This document shows positions 7,027 through 15,985 of a stretch of 33,178 nt of DNA, in pieces. Below the pieces are notes generated by a model. It did not search any database. It was not told the DNA's origin and worked only from the letters and a program-made list of their open reading frames with translations. The translations under genes and the position numbers were made by a program. The stretch comes from Proteiniphilum sp. UBA1403 (GTDB taxonomy: Bacteria; Bacteroidota; Bacteroidia; Bacteroidales; Dysgonomonadaceae), in contig DBQD01000017.1 in the NCBI GenBank assembly GCA_002305715.1, positions 1 through 33,178 of the forward strand. The letters are read 5' to 3'. How positions within the stretch are numbered: the stretch's first letter is position 1; every line of letters starts with the position of its first letter.

Positions 7027-7054
7027 AAGACGAACCGACCCTTTTTTTGTGACA
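7027..7054 (-). promoter_or_regulatory. Possible ECF-type promoter of the DUF4252/sigma operon
   Basis: On the minus strand TGTCACA (7054-7048) and CGTCTT (7032-7027) are separated by 15 bases, about 45 bases before the first gene. A CGTC core at -10 and a 15-16 base spacer are usual for ECF sigma factors. There is no TAnnTTTG box in the 84-base gap, which favours control by the operon's own sigma factor. Confidence 0.3.
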
Positions 7055-7068
7055 AAAGAATTAAAAAA

Positions 7069-8715
7069 TTAGAGAGAAAATCGGTATACTTTTTGTCTGT
7101 AGGGTGATTTAATCAGAAGATGAACGTGTTGACTGTTTCTTCTGGATGCTGCTGGTAGGGAAATACGAAGTGTTTCCTGATCGAGTATGTGGGTAGTGAT
7201 TACGTCGCCTGACTCATTGAGGAGATATATTCTCCAGTCGCTGAAGGCTAAATCGGACTGTTGGAGTGTGACGAGAAATTCGTTGTCGGTAGGGCGGTCG
7301 ACTGAAAAGGATGCCTCATTTAGAGGTGCCTCAACTACCGGCAACGTGGCCAATACACTGCGCATGGCCAGTTGAAAATTGGGTATCCCATTTCCAAAGA
7401 TTGAATCGGGAGCCAAATAGCGGTCTGACGATTGCTTAACAATATCGATCAAGTCCTGACGATGCAAGTTGGGGTTGACCGACCAAAGCGAGGCAATGAG
7501 GCCAGCCATGAAGGGTGAAGAGAGGGAGGTGCCGTTGGTGAAACCCAAGAGGCCATCGTCTCCAATGGTGACGGTGGCTCTTCCAATAGATACCACATCG
7601 GGCTTGACTCGCCCTTCTTCTAGGAATCCGTGTGAACTGAAGGAGGCAATGAGGCTATCGACACCTATTGCGCCAACAGTTATTGCATTTTTTGCATCAG
7701 CGGGTGGGGTGATTTTTCGCCAAGGCTTGTTGCCTTCATTTCCGGCGCTCGTTACAATCAGCATTCCTTTATCGAAGGCTTTATTTGCTGCACGCGACAT
7801 GAATGAGTAATCGCCTGTAAGGTCGGTAATGCGATAGCTTAGCTGCTCGTCATCGAAATTGTTGTAGCCAAGTGATGTGTTAATCACATCAATTCCCAGA
7901 CTGTCGGCATACTCAATGGCGCGCACCCAGTAATCCTCCTCAACTGGGAACTCGCTGCGTACATCTTCGGACTTCATCAACCAATAGGCTGCTTCGGGTG
8001 CCGAACCCATCATCACACCGGGTTGACAGATTGCCATAGTGGATAATACTTTGGTTCCGTGCGAACTTGAAGCAAACATGTCACTCAGGGGTACGAAATC
8101 AACGTATCCGCGTAGGTCTACGTTTTCGAACCAAGGAATTACATCGAAATTGGTGAAGCCGGCATCAATGACTCCTATTTCAATACCTTTGCCTTGAAAT
8201 CCGGCAAGAATCAGGTTCTTGGCATTATGTACTTCAAACTGTTTTTCGGTAACTCCAAAGAAATTATCTCCCTTATTGGGAGCCTCAATACCACGTCTCT
8301 CCAATCGGGGTCGTACCTGCAGACCTGGATGGTTCTCTTTTCCACGCCATACATATTGCACGGTATCCACAAAGGGGAGAGTGAGTATGCGCTGAATTGA
8401 CAGACTGTCGGCCACCTGCACGGTTATGGTTTTAAACCATTTACTGTGGGTTACAACCGTGGCACCGGCCAACTCCAACTGGTTGAAATAATCTGGGGAG
8501 ATGGGGAGATCGGTTTCGTCGATGGTGACATTTTGCCGCTGTTTGCGATCGATCGACTTTTGCGTAAGGAACTGCGTGGGGTTTTGAAGGGTATAGGCGG
8601 TCTGCCCCTTGTCTTTCAGAGAGACACGGAACTTGTATTGTAGCGACGTAGATGAAGATTGTCCGAAAGTAGATAGAGCAAAGAAAAGAAAAATGAAAAT
8701 GAACTGATTCCGCAT
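7069..8715 (-). CDS. Secreted S8 family serine protease (subtilase)
   Basis: 548 residues. A signal peptide (about 1-19, ending STFGQ) shows export. Residues 25-125 look like a prodomain. The subtilisin fold follows with all catalytic parts: D184 in IGVIDAGF, H219 in SSSHGTKV, the oxyanion N326 in SAGNEGN and S397 in NGTSLSSPFMAG. The last 90 or so residues form a probable beta-sandwich domain (DWRIYLLNESGDVITTH; a tail ending YRFSL) placed like a type IX secretion sorting domain, but without a clear consensus. It should be periplasmic or outside the cell and break down proteins, which suits a peptide-fermenting life. It lies 84 bases upstream of the DUF4252/sigma operon, with no terminator seen between them, so some read-through is possible. 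Confidence 0.93.
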   Translation of the reverse strand: MRNQFIFIFLFFALSTFGQSSSTSLQYKFRVSLKDKGQTAYTLQNPTQFLTQKSIDRKQRQNVTIDETDLPISPDYFNQLELAGATVVTHSKWFKTITVQVADSLSIQRILTLPFVDTVQYVWRGKENHPGLQVRPRLERRGIEAPNKGDNFFGVTEKQFEVHNAKNLILAGFQGKGIEIGVIDAGFTNFDVIPWFENVDLRGYVDFVPLSDMFASSSHGTKVLSTMAICQPGVMMGSAPEAAYWLMKSEDVRSEFPVEEDYWVRAIEYADSLGIDVINTSLGYNNFDDEQLSYRITDLTGDYSFMSRAANKAFDKGMLIVTSAGNEGNKPWRKITPPADAKNAITVGAIGVDSLIASFSSHGFLEEGRVKPDVVSIGRATVTIGDDGLLGFTNGTSLSSPFMAGLIASLWSVNPNLHRQDLIDIVKQSSDRYLAPDSIFGNGIPNFQLAMRSVLATLPVVEAPLNEASFSVDRPTDNEFLVTLQQSDLAFSDWRIYLLNESGDVITTHILDQETLRISLPAASRRNSQHVHLLIKSPYRQKVYRFSL

Positions 8716-8786
8716 AATAAATATTTTTCTGCACTAGAAGACATGTGCAAAACAACGGGATGGCAAATCCTAGTTATACATGCCGG

Positions 8787-9023
8787 TTAATTCTGTTGGT
8801 TGAATCGATCTCTGATTTTTTGTTTTTGTTTCAGTAAGAAAAACAGCGACACCGCCAACAAGACACTGATGCCTAATACAATGATATACTCTTTCCAGTT
8901 ACCCGACTCTTTGTAACGAGGGAAACTGATGTATGCCAACACTGCAATATAGAGTAGCAATACCGAAGGGAGAAGTATATGTTTTTTGGGTTTTCTACGC
9001 ATGGGCACTTTTATAAGGAACAT
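8787..9023 (-). CDS. Small two-helix membrane protein, function unknown
   Basis: 78 residues (71 if the ATG at 9002, MRRKPKK, is used). Two membrane helices are predicted at about 17-34 (ILLPSVLLLYIAVLAYIS) and 46-64 (IIVLGISVLLAVSLFFLLK). They are separated by a short loop with FPRYKESGNW, and the protein ends in a basic tail (KQKQKIRDRFNQQN). The upstream ATG overlaps the flavodoxin-like stop by one base (TAATG), typical of coupled translation, which supports the longer form. Last gene of the flippase-pepD-flavodoxin operon. No family was recognised. Confidence 0.7.
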   Translation of the reverse strand: MFLIKVPMRRKPKKHILLPSVLLLYIAVLAYISFPRYKESGNWKEYIIVLGISVLLAVSLFFLLKQKQKIRDRFNQQN

Positions 9024-9511
9024 TATTTTGTCTCAGCAATCAACTTGGCGAAACGTCTTATTTTTTGCTTTGAAAGTTCGACCTCCAACTCCTCTTTTTC
9101 CATCATCTGGGTGGTGACAATTCGCTCCCACAGGTTCAACTCACTCACCTCACCACCGAAATAGTCACACACTACAGCATGCTCACGCAGTTCCTGAGGA
9201 AAAGCAATCTCGAGTTGCCTCTCAGCCTCTGCTCCTCTATGGACACAGCTAATGAAGAGAGCGAGCCGTTTTGAGATGAGTAAGTTGAGGTGTTCCGCAC
9301 AGAATGCGGAAATCACCTCTTCTATTTTTCCTTCTTGGATGGCTCCACCTATTATAACTGCATCATACTTGCTGAGATCGGGCAACGTTTCTCGTTTACT
9401 AAGATTGCAAATATCCACCTTACCCTCCATCAATTTGAACAACTCACGCGCACACTTATCTACTGTCCCGTGATTCGACGAATAAATAATCAGTGTATTG
9501 TCCATGGGCAT
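9023..9511 (-). CDS. Flavodoxin-domain protein, HemG-like
   Basis: 162 residues. The N terminus IIYSSNHGTVDKCARELF is the FMN phosphate-binding loop of the flavodoxin fold, followed by YDAVIIGGAIQEGKIEEVI and KRLALFISCVHRGAE, which match the arrangement in menaquinone-type protoporphyrinogen oxidase (HemG) and related flavodoxin-like proteins. The C terminus is helical and charged. Whether it oxidises protoporphyrinogen cannot be told; no haem genes are nearby. ATG at 9511 overlaps the pepD stop by one base (TAATG); 9505 is a second possible start. Cytoplasmic electron-transfer role inferred. Confidence 0.75.
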   Translation of the reverse strand: MPMDNTLIIYSSNHGTVDKCARELFKLMEGKVDICNLSKRETLPDLSKYDAVIIGGAIQEGKIEEVISAFCAEHLNLLISKRLALFISCVHRGAEAERQLEIAFPQELREHAVVCDYFGGEVSELNLWERIVTTQMMEKEELEVELSKQKIRRFAKLIAETK

Positions 9512-10974
9512 TAATCCAGTTTCTCCAGAATAGCTAGCAGATAATCGTAGGCTTTACCCACAGTATCAATTTTTACGGCTTCATCGGGTGAATGGGCACC
9601 GGTGATAGTGGGTCCAAAAGAGACAATATCGAGTTTATGTGACACATTAGACTGAATGATTCCACATTCCAATCCGGCATGAATTACCATTACTTTGGGA
9701 CGTTGTTCGTACTTTTCGAGGTAGACCCGTTCCATCAGAGATAGCAACTTTGAATGAGCATCGGGTTGCCATCCTGGGTAGTCTCCATCGAACTCAACCT
9801 TTGCGCCGGCAAGTTGGAAGACGCTCTCAACAGAAGAGCAGACCCAATCTTTGCGGCTTTCGGAAGAGCTGCGAACCAACAACTTGACCTCAATCTGATC
9901 TTCAGTCGTTTTAACTAAGGCCAGGTTGAGCGAGCTTTCAACCACACCGGGGAAATCGGCAAGGTAACTGATGACTCCATTGGGGCAGGCTTCTACTGCA
10001 TTAATGAGATCATCTTGAATCTCTTCGGGTAGTAGGGATGCAGGCATATCGGTTGGCTCAGCTTTGAATGAAATAGCATCTTCAATGCCGGCAAAGTCTT
10101 CGCGGAACAATGCTTCGTATTCACTCACAAGGTCAATCAGATCATCGGAGAGCTGAGCCGGTATGGTCAGTACAACAAACGATTCACGTGGAATGGCATT
10201 TCGCAGTGAACCTCCTTGGATGTCTGCAATGCGAGCTTCGTAGTTGGCAACTACATCTTTTAGGAAGCGATTCATCAGCTTGTTCGCATTGGCACGCCCC
10301 AAGTGAATTTGTACACCTGAATGACCTCCTTTTAATCCTCTCAAGCTAACCTTGAAAGCTATATCGCCCGGGTCAATTGTCTTGTCGGGTTGGAACTGAA
10401 AAGAGACATTTACATCTCTACCACCGGCACAACCGATGCACAATTCACCATCTTCTTCGGTATCGAGGTTCAACATCATGGAGCCTTCTAATAGGTGACC
10501 TTCAAGGTCATTAGCGCCATCCATCCCCACCTCTTCATCGACCGTAAAGAGAGCTTCAAGAGCTGGGTGCGAAAGTGTTGCGTCTTCCAGCACAGCCATC
10601 ATCATGGCACAGCCAATACCATTATCTGCCCCGAGGGTGGTGGAATGTGCTCTCACCCATTCTCCGTCGACAATGGTTGTGATGGGGTCTTTTGTAAAGT
10701 CATGGTTTACATCGGTATTCTTCTGAGGAACCATATCGAGGTGCGATTGTAATATCACCGTTTTGGCTCCTTCATAACCCTTTGTGGCAGGCTTTTTGAT
10801 CACTACATTCCCCGCTTTGTCTTGTATTGTTTCAAGTTTGAGCGATTGTCCAAAGTCCATAATGAATTGGGTCACCTGTTTCATCTGACCCGTTGGACGG
10901 GGTATTTGGGTGAGAGAATAGAAATGTTTCCACACATTCTTCGGGTCGAGACCAAGTATATCTGCTGTAGCCAT
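9511..10974 (-). CDS. pepD: Aminoacyl-histidine dipeptidase (peptidase D)
   Basis: A cytosolic M20 family zinc dipeptidase (carnosinase type) that splits Xaa-His and other dipeptides. The start is placed at 10974 (MATADILGLDPKNVW). A longer reading to 11079 would run back into the flippase gene and adds a non-homologous lysine-rich stretch. With this start the protein has 487 residues and its metal ligands fall almost where they do in E. coli PepD: H78 and D80 in QSHLDM, D117 in GADNGIG, E147 and E148 in DEEVG, D171 in NLDTEE and H461 in TGAHSPDE. It begins 14 bases after the flippase gene and overlaps the flavodoxin-like gene by one base. Confidence 0.94.
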   Translation of the reverse strand: MATADILGLDPKNVWKHFYSLTQIPRPTGQMKQVTQFIMDFGQSLKLETIQDKAGNVVIKKPATKGYEGAKTVILQSHLDMVPQKNTDVNHDFTKDPITTIVDGEWVRAHSTTLGADNGIGCAMMMAVLEDATLSHPALEALFTVDEEVGMDGANDLEGHLLEGSMMLNLDTEEDGELCIGCAGGRDVNVSFQFQPDKTIDPGDIAFKVSLRGLKGGHSGVQIHLGRANANKLMNRFLKDVVANYEARIADIQGGSLRNAIPRESFVVLTIPAQLSDDLIDLVSEYEALFREDFAGIEDAISFKAEPTDMPASLLPEEIQDDLINAVEACPNGVISYLADFPGVVESSLNLALVKTTEDQIEVKLLVRSSSESRKDWVCSSVESVFQLAGAKVEFDGDYPGWQPDAHSKLLSLMERVYLEKYEQRPKVMVIHAGLECGIIQSNVSHKLDIVSFGPTITGAHSPDEAVKIDTVGKAYDYLLAILEKLD

Positions 10975-10988
10975 ATTGTTGAACTTTT

Positions 10989-12005
10989 TTAGTTGTATGT
11001 TTCTGTTGTTGTTTTTCTGTTTTCTCTTTTTACATAAGGCATGGCGAAGACTCCAAACAGACCGTAGAGTATTTGCCAAACCGACTGGATTGTAAATACC
11101 GCTCCAGCGAATGCCAATGCCTGATTTTCAGCCACACCCAGCACAACGAGTGAGGAGGTTACCATAAAGTGCCAGGGACCAATTCCGCCCTGCACCGGCA
11201 CGGAAATTCCAATGTTGGTCATTGCGAAGACTATTAATCCCGCAAGAGGGCCAAGATCTTTGGTAAAATCGAACGCATAGAAGCAGATGTAAAAATACAA
11301 ATAAAAACAGAACCAAATAAGTATTGTATAAATAATTATAAGCCATTTCTCTTTCATCTTCCCAATCATCTTCAAATCGTATTTCACGGTGGAGAAAAGA
11401 TGAGCTATTTTTACCATGATGGGATTCTTTCGAAAAACAGTCAACATCAAGATCAAAAGTATCGTCAGGGCGATAAGTGAATACTGGATCCAGGCGGATG
11501 AAAAGAGGGAGGCCATCTTGTCTGCAAACTGTGGATTGTCGCGAAAATAGCTGATGAAGAACTCAATATAAAGGAGTACACTGATAAAAATCATAAGCAT
11601 ACCTGACGACACATCAATAACTTTGTCGACAAGAAACGTTTCGACTGTCTTGCCAAAAGGGATTTTGTCGTACTTACTCACTACCCCACACCGCCATACA
11701 TCTCCAGCGCGTGGGAGAACAAAGTTAACGGCATAGTTACCCAAAGTGGCATAGACAATGCTGGAACGAGGAGGATGAAAGCCAAGTGAGTTCACAAAGA
11801 GCTCCCAACGCAACCCTCTCAGGGTATTCCCTATCAAACCAAATATCAAGGAGATACCTATAACAGCAAGATTTCCGGATTTTGCGATCTGCCACAACTC
11901 ACCTAAGTCGGTATTGCGGTACATCATCCATATAATTAATAAACCTAACAGCAACGAAAGTACTGTCTTAATCGCACTTCTAACTGATTCTGAACCTGTT
12001 TTCAC
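10989..12005 (-). CDS. Flippase-like integral membrane protein (UPF0104/MprF N-domain family)
   Basis: 338 residues with about seven or eight membrane helices spread over the whole length, for example TVLSLLLGLLIIWMMY near the start and SLIALTILLILMLTVF in the middle. It has the family marks of the lysylphosphatidylglycerol synthetase transmembrane region: GNTLRGLRWELFVN, the NYAVNFVLPRAGDVWR stretch and VPVQGGIGPWHFMV near the C terminus. Relatives move lipids across the inner membrane. There is no fused aminoacyltransferase domain, unlike MprF; a DUF2156 protein is encoded separately 3 kb away. First gene of a four-gene operon with pepD. Confidence 0.85.
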   Translation of the reverse strand: MKTGSESVRSAIKTVLSLLLGLLIIWMMYRNTDLGELWQIAKSGNLAVIGISLIFGLIGNTLRGLRWELFVNSLGFHPPRSSIVYATLGNYAVNFVLPRAGDVWRCGVVSKYDKIPFGKTVETFLVDKVIDVSSGMLMIFISVLLYIEFFISYFRDNPQFADKMASLFSSAWIQYSLIALTILLILMLTVFRKNPIMVKIAHLFSTVKYDLKMIGKMKEKWLIIIYTILIWFCFYLYFYICFYAFDFTKDLGPLAGLIVFAMTNIGISVPVQGGIGPWHFMVTSSLVVLGVAENQALAFAGAVFTIQSVWQILYGLFGVFAMPYVKRENRKTTTETYN

Positions 12006-12132
12006 TTTTCAGTTGTTTGATTTCTTATACAACTTGCGTCTCAACACGATACAAAGGCGTTCAAACACTTATAAATCAACAAAAGAAACTTGTTTTTAGA
12101 GTATGTTTGAATCAATATAAATAATAAAATGT

Positions 12133-12140
12133 TACCTTTG
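12133..12140 (+). promoter_or_regulatory. Promoter -7 element for rsmA-corA
   Basis: TACCTTTG matches TAnnTTTG. A TTTG at 12106-12109 lies 23 bases upstream, slightly farther than the usual 19-21. The implied leader is about 30 bases. Confidence 0.5.
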
Positions 12141-12174
12141 TGGCCGTAAAGATAGGGAAAAAAGCCATATTGCA

Positions 12175-12981
12175 ATGATTCCAGTAAGAGCAAAAAAGAA
12201 CCTCGGGCAGCATTTTCTCAAAGAAGAAATGATTGCAGACCGTATAGCGGCTACGCTCGATAACTTCCCCTCTCTTCCAGTGTTGGAGGTGGGGCCGGGG
12301 ACTGGTATGCTCACGAAATACCTTCTGAAGAGAGAGAAAAATTTAACGGTGGTGGAGATTGATCACGAATCGGTGGACTATCTCCAAGAAAATTACCCTG
12401 CATTGCAAGGGAGAATTCTTCAACAGGATTTTCTCCGTATGAATTTCTCCGCATACTATAACGGCGAATTTTGTGTGATTGGCAACTACCCCTACAACAT
12501 TTCCTCACAGATTTTTTTTAAAGTGATCGACCACAGGGAGCAGATTCCCTGTTGTTCGGGCATGATCCAAAAGGAGGTTGCTGAACGCATGGTTGCTAAA
12601 CCGGGCAGCAAAGTCTACGGCATCTTGTCTGTATTGCTACAGGCATGGTATGATGTGGAGTACTTGTTCACGGTGAACGAACAGGCGTTTATCCCTCCGC
12701 CCAAAGTGAAATCGGCAGTCGTGCGACTTACACGTAACAAGCGAAGGCGACTCGACTGCGATGAAAAATTATTCAAAACAGTAGTGAAGACGAGTTTCAA
12801 CCAGCGACGTAAGATGCTGCGTAATTCCATTAAATCACTACTATCGGATGAGACCCCACTGCCAGAGGACCCTATGCTCACAAAACGACCCGAGCAATTG
12901 TCTATCGCACAGTTTGAACAGCTGACCAATTTATTGGAACCACTGATAAGACAGGCTCCTCCGAAAGAGAAAGATGATTGA
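12175..12981 (+). CDS. rsmA: 16S rRNA dimethyladenosine transferase
   Basis: RsmA (KsgA) puts two methyl groups on each of two neighbouring adenines (A1518 and A1519 in E. coli numbering) near the 3' end of 16S rRNA, a late quality step in small-subunit assembly. 268 residues. Motifs: KKNLGQHFL (8-15), the SAM-binding loop LEVGPGTGML (37-46), acidic E61 in VVEIDHE, QQDFLRM (83-89) and the catalytic NYPYNIS (104-110; NLPYNIS in many relatives). A C-terminal helical domain follows with FNQRRKMLRNSIKSL. It is followed after 27 bases by corA on the same strand. Confidence 0.96.
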   Translation: MIPVRAKKNLGQHFLKEEMIADRIAATLDNFPSLPVLEVGPGTGMLTKYLLKREKNLTVVEIDHESVDYLQENYPALQGRILQQDFLRMNFSAYYNGEFCVIGNYPYNISSQIFFKVIDHREQIPCCSGMIQKEVAERMVAKPGSKVYGILSVLLQAWYDVEYLFTVNEQAFIPPPKVKSAVVRLTRNKRRRLDCDEKLFKTVVKTSFNQRRKMLRNSIKSLLSDETPLPEDPMLTKRPEQLSIAQFEQLTNLLEPLIRQAPPKEKDD

Positions 12982-13008
12982 TTATTCACGATTCAAAAAA
13001 ATGAGATC

Positions 13009-13953
13009 ATGGCGGAAGTTAAATTGTTTTACCACAAAGACGGCATCGTGAGATTAAGCCGCAGCCTCGATTTCTTAAAATCAAACCCTATACAAAATTT
13101 CCTATGGATCGACCTTAACGACGTGGACGAAGAGGTTGAAAATGAACTGGAGGACTTTCTGAAAATCTATATCCAAGAAGAAGAGGAGATGATTGAGATT
13201 GAGATGTCGTCTCGCTATATTGAGACCAATGATACACTCGTGGTCAACTCCAATTTCCTATTATCGAACTTTGAAACGGATCCGGTTTCATTTATCTTGA
13301 AAAATAATATCCTTGTAACGGTACGTGGTCAAGAGCTGATCTCGTTTCACGAGACGGTGAAAAAGATATCAGCCAATCCAAGGAACTACCCTACAGGTAC
13401 ACACGTTCTTGTGGCACTACTGGAGACGCGCGTAGAATTTGATGCCGATATGATTGAGAACATGACGCAGAAGATTACCCAATTGAGTAACTCGCTTACC
13501 TTACAGGAGGCCGATGAGGAGCTGCTGTCGGAGATCAAAAACTTACAGGAAAAGACAATGTTGCTGCGTGAGAATATCATCGACAAACAGCGCGTGGTAT
13601 CGAGCATGTTACGCAGTGAGTTTATTCCGACAGAACTTCAACCCAAGCTTACCATCATTATTAAGGACATTAACTCACTGGTAGAACATATTAAGTTCAG
13701 CTTCGACAGACTCGATTATTTACAGGATACTTTTCTTGGTTATGTAAACATTGAACAGAACAAGATTATCAAAATCTTTACGATTGTTTCTGTGATCTTT
13801 ATGCCACCTACGCTCATTGCAAGTATCTATGGGATGAACTTCACCTTCATGCCCGAACTGAATAAAAAATGGGGGTACCCCATTGCCATCTTGAGCATGG
13901 TGTTTTCATCGCTATTTATTCTCTACTATTTCAAGAAGCGAAAGTGGCTGTAG
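13009..13953 (+). CDS. corA: CorA family magnesium/divalent cation channel
   Basis: 314 residues. A long soluble N-terminal region (1-240) carries the alpha/beta domain and the stalk helices; the coiled-coil part around 140-240 is rich in Glu, Lys and Leu. Two membrane helices follow at the C terminus, about 252-272 (IIKIFTIVSVIFMPPTLIAS) and 291-310. The selectivity signature YGMNF (G275-M-N) lies between them, ending the first helix. The protein works as a pentamer in the inner membrane. It follows rsmA after 27 bases and is probably co-transcribed. It is convergent with the acetyltransferase gene, only 12 bases away, with no clear terminator. Confidence 0.95.
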   Translation: MAEVKLFYHKDGIVRLSRSLDFLKSNPIQNFLWIDLNDVDEEVENELEDFLKIYIQEEEEMIEIEMSSRYIETNDTLVVNSNFLLSNFETDPVSFILKNNILVTVRGQELISFHETVKKISANPRNYPTGTHVLVALLETRVEFDADMIENMTQKITQLSNSLTLQEADEELLSEIKNLQEKTMLLRENIIDKQRVVSSMLRSEFIPTELQPKLTIIIKDINSLVEHIKFSFDRLDYLQDTFLGYVNIEQNKIIKIFTIVSVIFMPPTLIASIYGMNFTFMPELNKKWGYPIAILSMVFSSLFILYYFKKRKWL

Positions 13954-13965
13954 AGAAGATATTCC

Positions 13966-14841
13966 TTATTCAAGCATAAAGTGCATTGCGGGCTGTTTCT
14001 CCGGGAAGAGGGTACGGAAGGGTTCCTTCATCTCGGAGGTATGGTATCCCAGCAAACATTGTGTGAGCTCTCCAATCTCGATCTGTATAGCGGAATGTTG
14101 TGTGGAATTGTTTAGGTTGGCTTCTCCATCAGAAAGAGTGAGGGTGATATTGTTTTCCTTGATCAGTTTATCGCTTACCTCAAGTGTACATGATTTTTCG
14201 CTGTAATGTTCAGCAAAGAGCTGACAGAGCTGCCTCGCATTGATGGTGCGAGCCATACCGTTGAGATTCTTTATCGAGGGATATTGAAAAAGTGCAGCCT
14301 CTTCGACGATGGCTTGAAAATCGGACAATGTTTTTTGCACGGTCATATCCTGCTGCCGAAAAATGCGATCAAACGCACGATAGGCATGCTGCAGGTTGTC
14401 AGGGTATTGCGAGATGATCTCTTTCAAAGAAGGTAAAGGTTCTATTCCGGCATCGAACGTCTGTACAAAATCATACTTTCCGTAAAAATGAAACAACCAC
14501 TCTTCTTGGGGTACCAACAAGATGAGGGGGATATCCCGTTCTTTGGCGATCTCGAAGGAACGGAGTAAAAGCTGCTTTGTGTAACCTCTTCGTCGTGCTT
14601 CGGGTAGGGTACATACTCCCATGAGATAAAGCACAGGAATCTCTTTGCCACAAAAGGAGAACCAATAAGGTAGCATTTGCAGCGAGGAGACAGCTTTCTC
14701 GCCTTCCATATACAACAGTGTCTGGTCGTGACGGTATTTGTGGCGAAAGTATAGCTCCATGTATTCGTCGGAATCACCAAAAACGGTTTTCCACATATCC
14801 CAAACCTGCGGTTTTGTCTGGTCGTCGGCAAATTGTATCAT
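13966..14841 (-). CDS. GNAT family N-acetyltransferase
   Basis: 291 residues. The N-terminal half is a GNAT domain: DMWKTVFGDSDEYMELYF near the start, then VLYLMGVCTLPEARRRGYT, where the RRRGYTKQLL loop is the acetyl-CoA pyrophosphate-binding motif A, and IPLILLVPQEEWLFHFYGKYDF as the motif B part. The C-terminal 130 residues form a second domain, as in Eis-like two-domain members. The substrate cannot be predicted. A DUF2156 protein, itself related in fold to GNAT enzymes, is encoded 105 bases upstream on the same strand. Confidence 0.85.
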   Translation of the reverse strand: MIQFADDQTKPQVWDMWKTVFGDSDEYMELYFRHKYRHDQTLLYMEGEKAVSSLQMLPYWFSFCGKEIPVLYLMGVCTLPEARRRGYTKQLLLRSFEIAKERDIPLILLVPQEEWLFHFYGKYDFVQTFDAGIEPLPSLKEIISQYPDNLQHAYRAFDRIFRQQDMTVQKTLSDFQAIVEEAALFQYPSIKNLNGMARTINARQLCQLFAEHYSEKSCTLEVSDKLIKENNITLTLSDGEANLNNSTQHSAIQIEIGELTQCLLGYHTSEMKEPFRTLFPEKQPAMHFMLE

Positions 14842-14946
14842 CGAAATAGGTTTGTATTATTTACAACCTTAAGGCAATATCGTAATTTGTATAGCGAGAA
14901 TATAATACACGACAACCAGTGGAGCCAAACCGAGAGGGGCAACTTT

Positions 14947-15846
14947 TTAAACTTTCAGTCGTGCGTTGTATTTCTCCAAAAGAATATCTGGCTGGTAAGA
15001 CAATTTGGCTTTGCGCAGATTTTCAATACCCATATCCTCCTCTCGATTCACATAGGTGAAGCCCGCTGTTTCATGCTCCACAAACTGCTGGTTGATGATG
15101 GAATAGGCTCCATGTATGTCGGCAAAAGCCTTTTCAACATGCACTACGATTGTATCCTCAGTCAAGGGTTCACCAATGGTAAACGCAACAATTTCATTGT
15201 TCACACAGATAAGTCCCCCTCGCAGATTGAAGAATTCAAAATGATCGAGCATTTGTGTGGTGGCAAAGTCATCATATACGAGAGAAGGATCTTTCTCCTC
15301 CATGTTTACCTCCATCCACTTGTCGAGCATCCTTTTACACTCCTTCACCAGCTCAGGGTTGCCAGTCAGCGATTTGTACTTCCACTCGTTTTCTCGTTGA
15401 AAGCGGTTGATGTGATTTCGCTTACTTTGGAGTTTCTTTCCTTTAAGATGGATCAGCTTTTCCGTGGTGTATATATAATCCGACACACTACGGTTAAGTG
15501 AATAATCGAACATTCCCGGCATTGCCTGCTCAATCTCCTCCATCATCTCTTGGGTGATACCTCTAATTTGGAAAACAGTATCAAAACTACGGTGATCTGC
15601 CATGATGGCATCTATCCCTTCTTTCAGGTCACCATCTCCAATGGGTTTGAGATAGGAATTTCTTCCTTTATTATCTTTAAAACGGATAAAAAGCCAACCA
15701 TCGTTCACAGCAAATTGTGTGTCGAACTTCTTACCCCAACAGTATAAATTGGTAAAACAGAGATCGGAAGCTCTGTAATTTTGTTTTTGCAGATAGGTGT
15801 TGATTAGATCTCTATCTTCTAGAGCTAATGATTTAAATTCTAGCAT
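14947..15846 (-). CDS. DUF2156 protein (MprF aminoacyltransferase-domain family)
   Basis: 299 residues. The whole protein matches the phosphatidylglycerol lysyltransferase C-terminal domain family (DUF2156), a tandem GNAT-like fold. Visible parts are DLCFTNLYCWGKKFD (28-42), a middle with KLQSKRNHINRFQRE and a C-terminal half with FEFFNLRGGLICVNNEIVAF and VEKAFADIHGAYSIINQQF. There is no membrane segment, so it would act at the inner face of the membrane or on a soluble substrate. In MprF this domain passes lysine from tRNA to phosphatidylglycerol; whether the stand-alone Bacteroidota form does this is not known from sequence. It lies between trpS and the GNAT gene, all on the minus strand. 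Confidence 0.82.
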   Translation of the reverse strand: MLEFKSLALEDRDLINTYLQKQNYRASDLCFTNLYCWGKKFDTQFAVNDGWLFIRFKDNKGRNSYLKPIGDGDLKEGIDAIMADHRSFDTVFQIRGITQEMMEEIEQAMPGMFDYSLNRSVSDYIYTTEKLIHLKGKKLQSKRNHINRFQRENEWKYKSLTGNPELVKECKRMLDKWMEVNMEEKDPSLVYDDFATTQMLDHFEFFNLRGGLICVNNEIVAFTIGEPLTEDTIVVHVEKAFADIHGAYSIINQQFVEHETAGFTYVNREEDMGIENLRKAKLSYQPDILLEKYNARLKV

Positions 15847-15985
15847 ACGGTTTGATAATTTCTATCCTCATCCATAGAGGCACACTCGTTCGCATGCAAC
15901 ACTGTACGGACAAACAAACAGTTTAATTCCGACAGTGAGCGATTATCTCAACAACTCTGAATAGAAAAAGTTTATTTGCGGAAAT

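Noticed and set aside
8441..8755. Minus-strand open frame of 104 codons overlapping the start of the protease gene
   Set aside because: Wrong frame against a clear signal peptide and prodomain; Cys/His/Arg-rich composition typical of a shadow frame.
10975..11079. 35-codon N-terminal extension of pepD
   Set aside because: It overlaps the flippase gene and adds a lysine/arginine-rich stretch foreign to the family. The ATG at 10974 restores E. coli-like positions of the metal ligands, including H461.
14833..15501. Plus-strand open frame of 222 codons
   Set aside because: It is antisense to the DUF2156 gene, whose protein matches a known family along its whole length.
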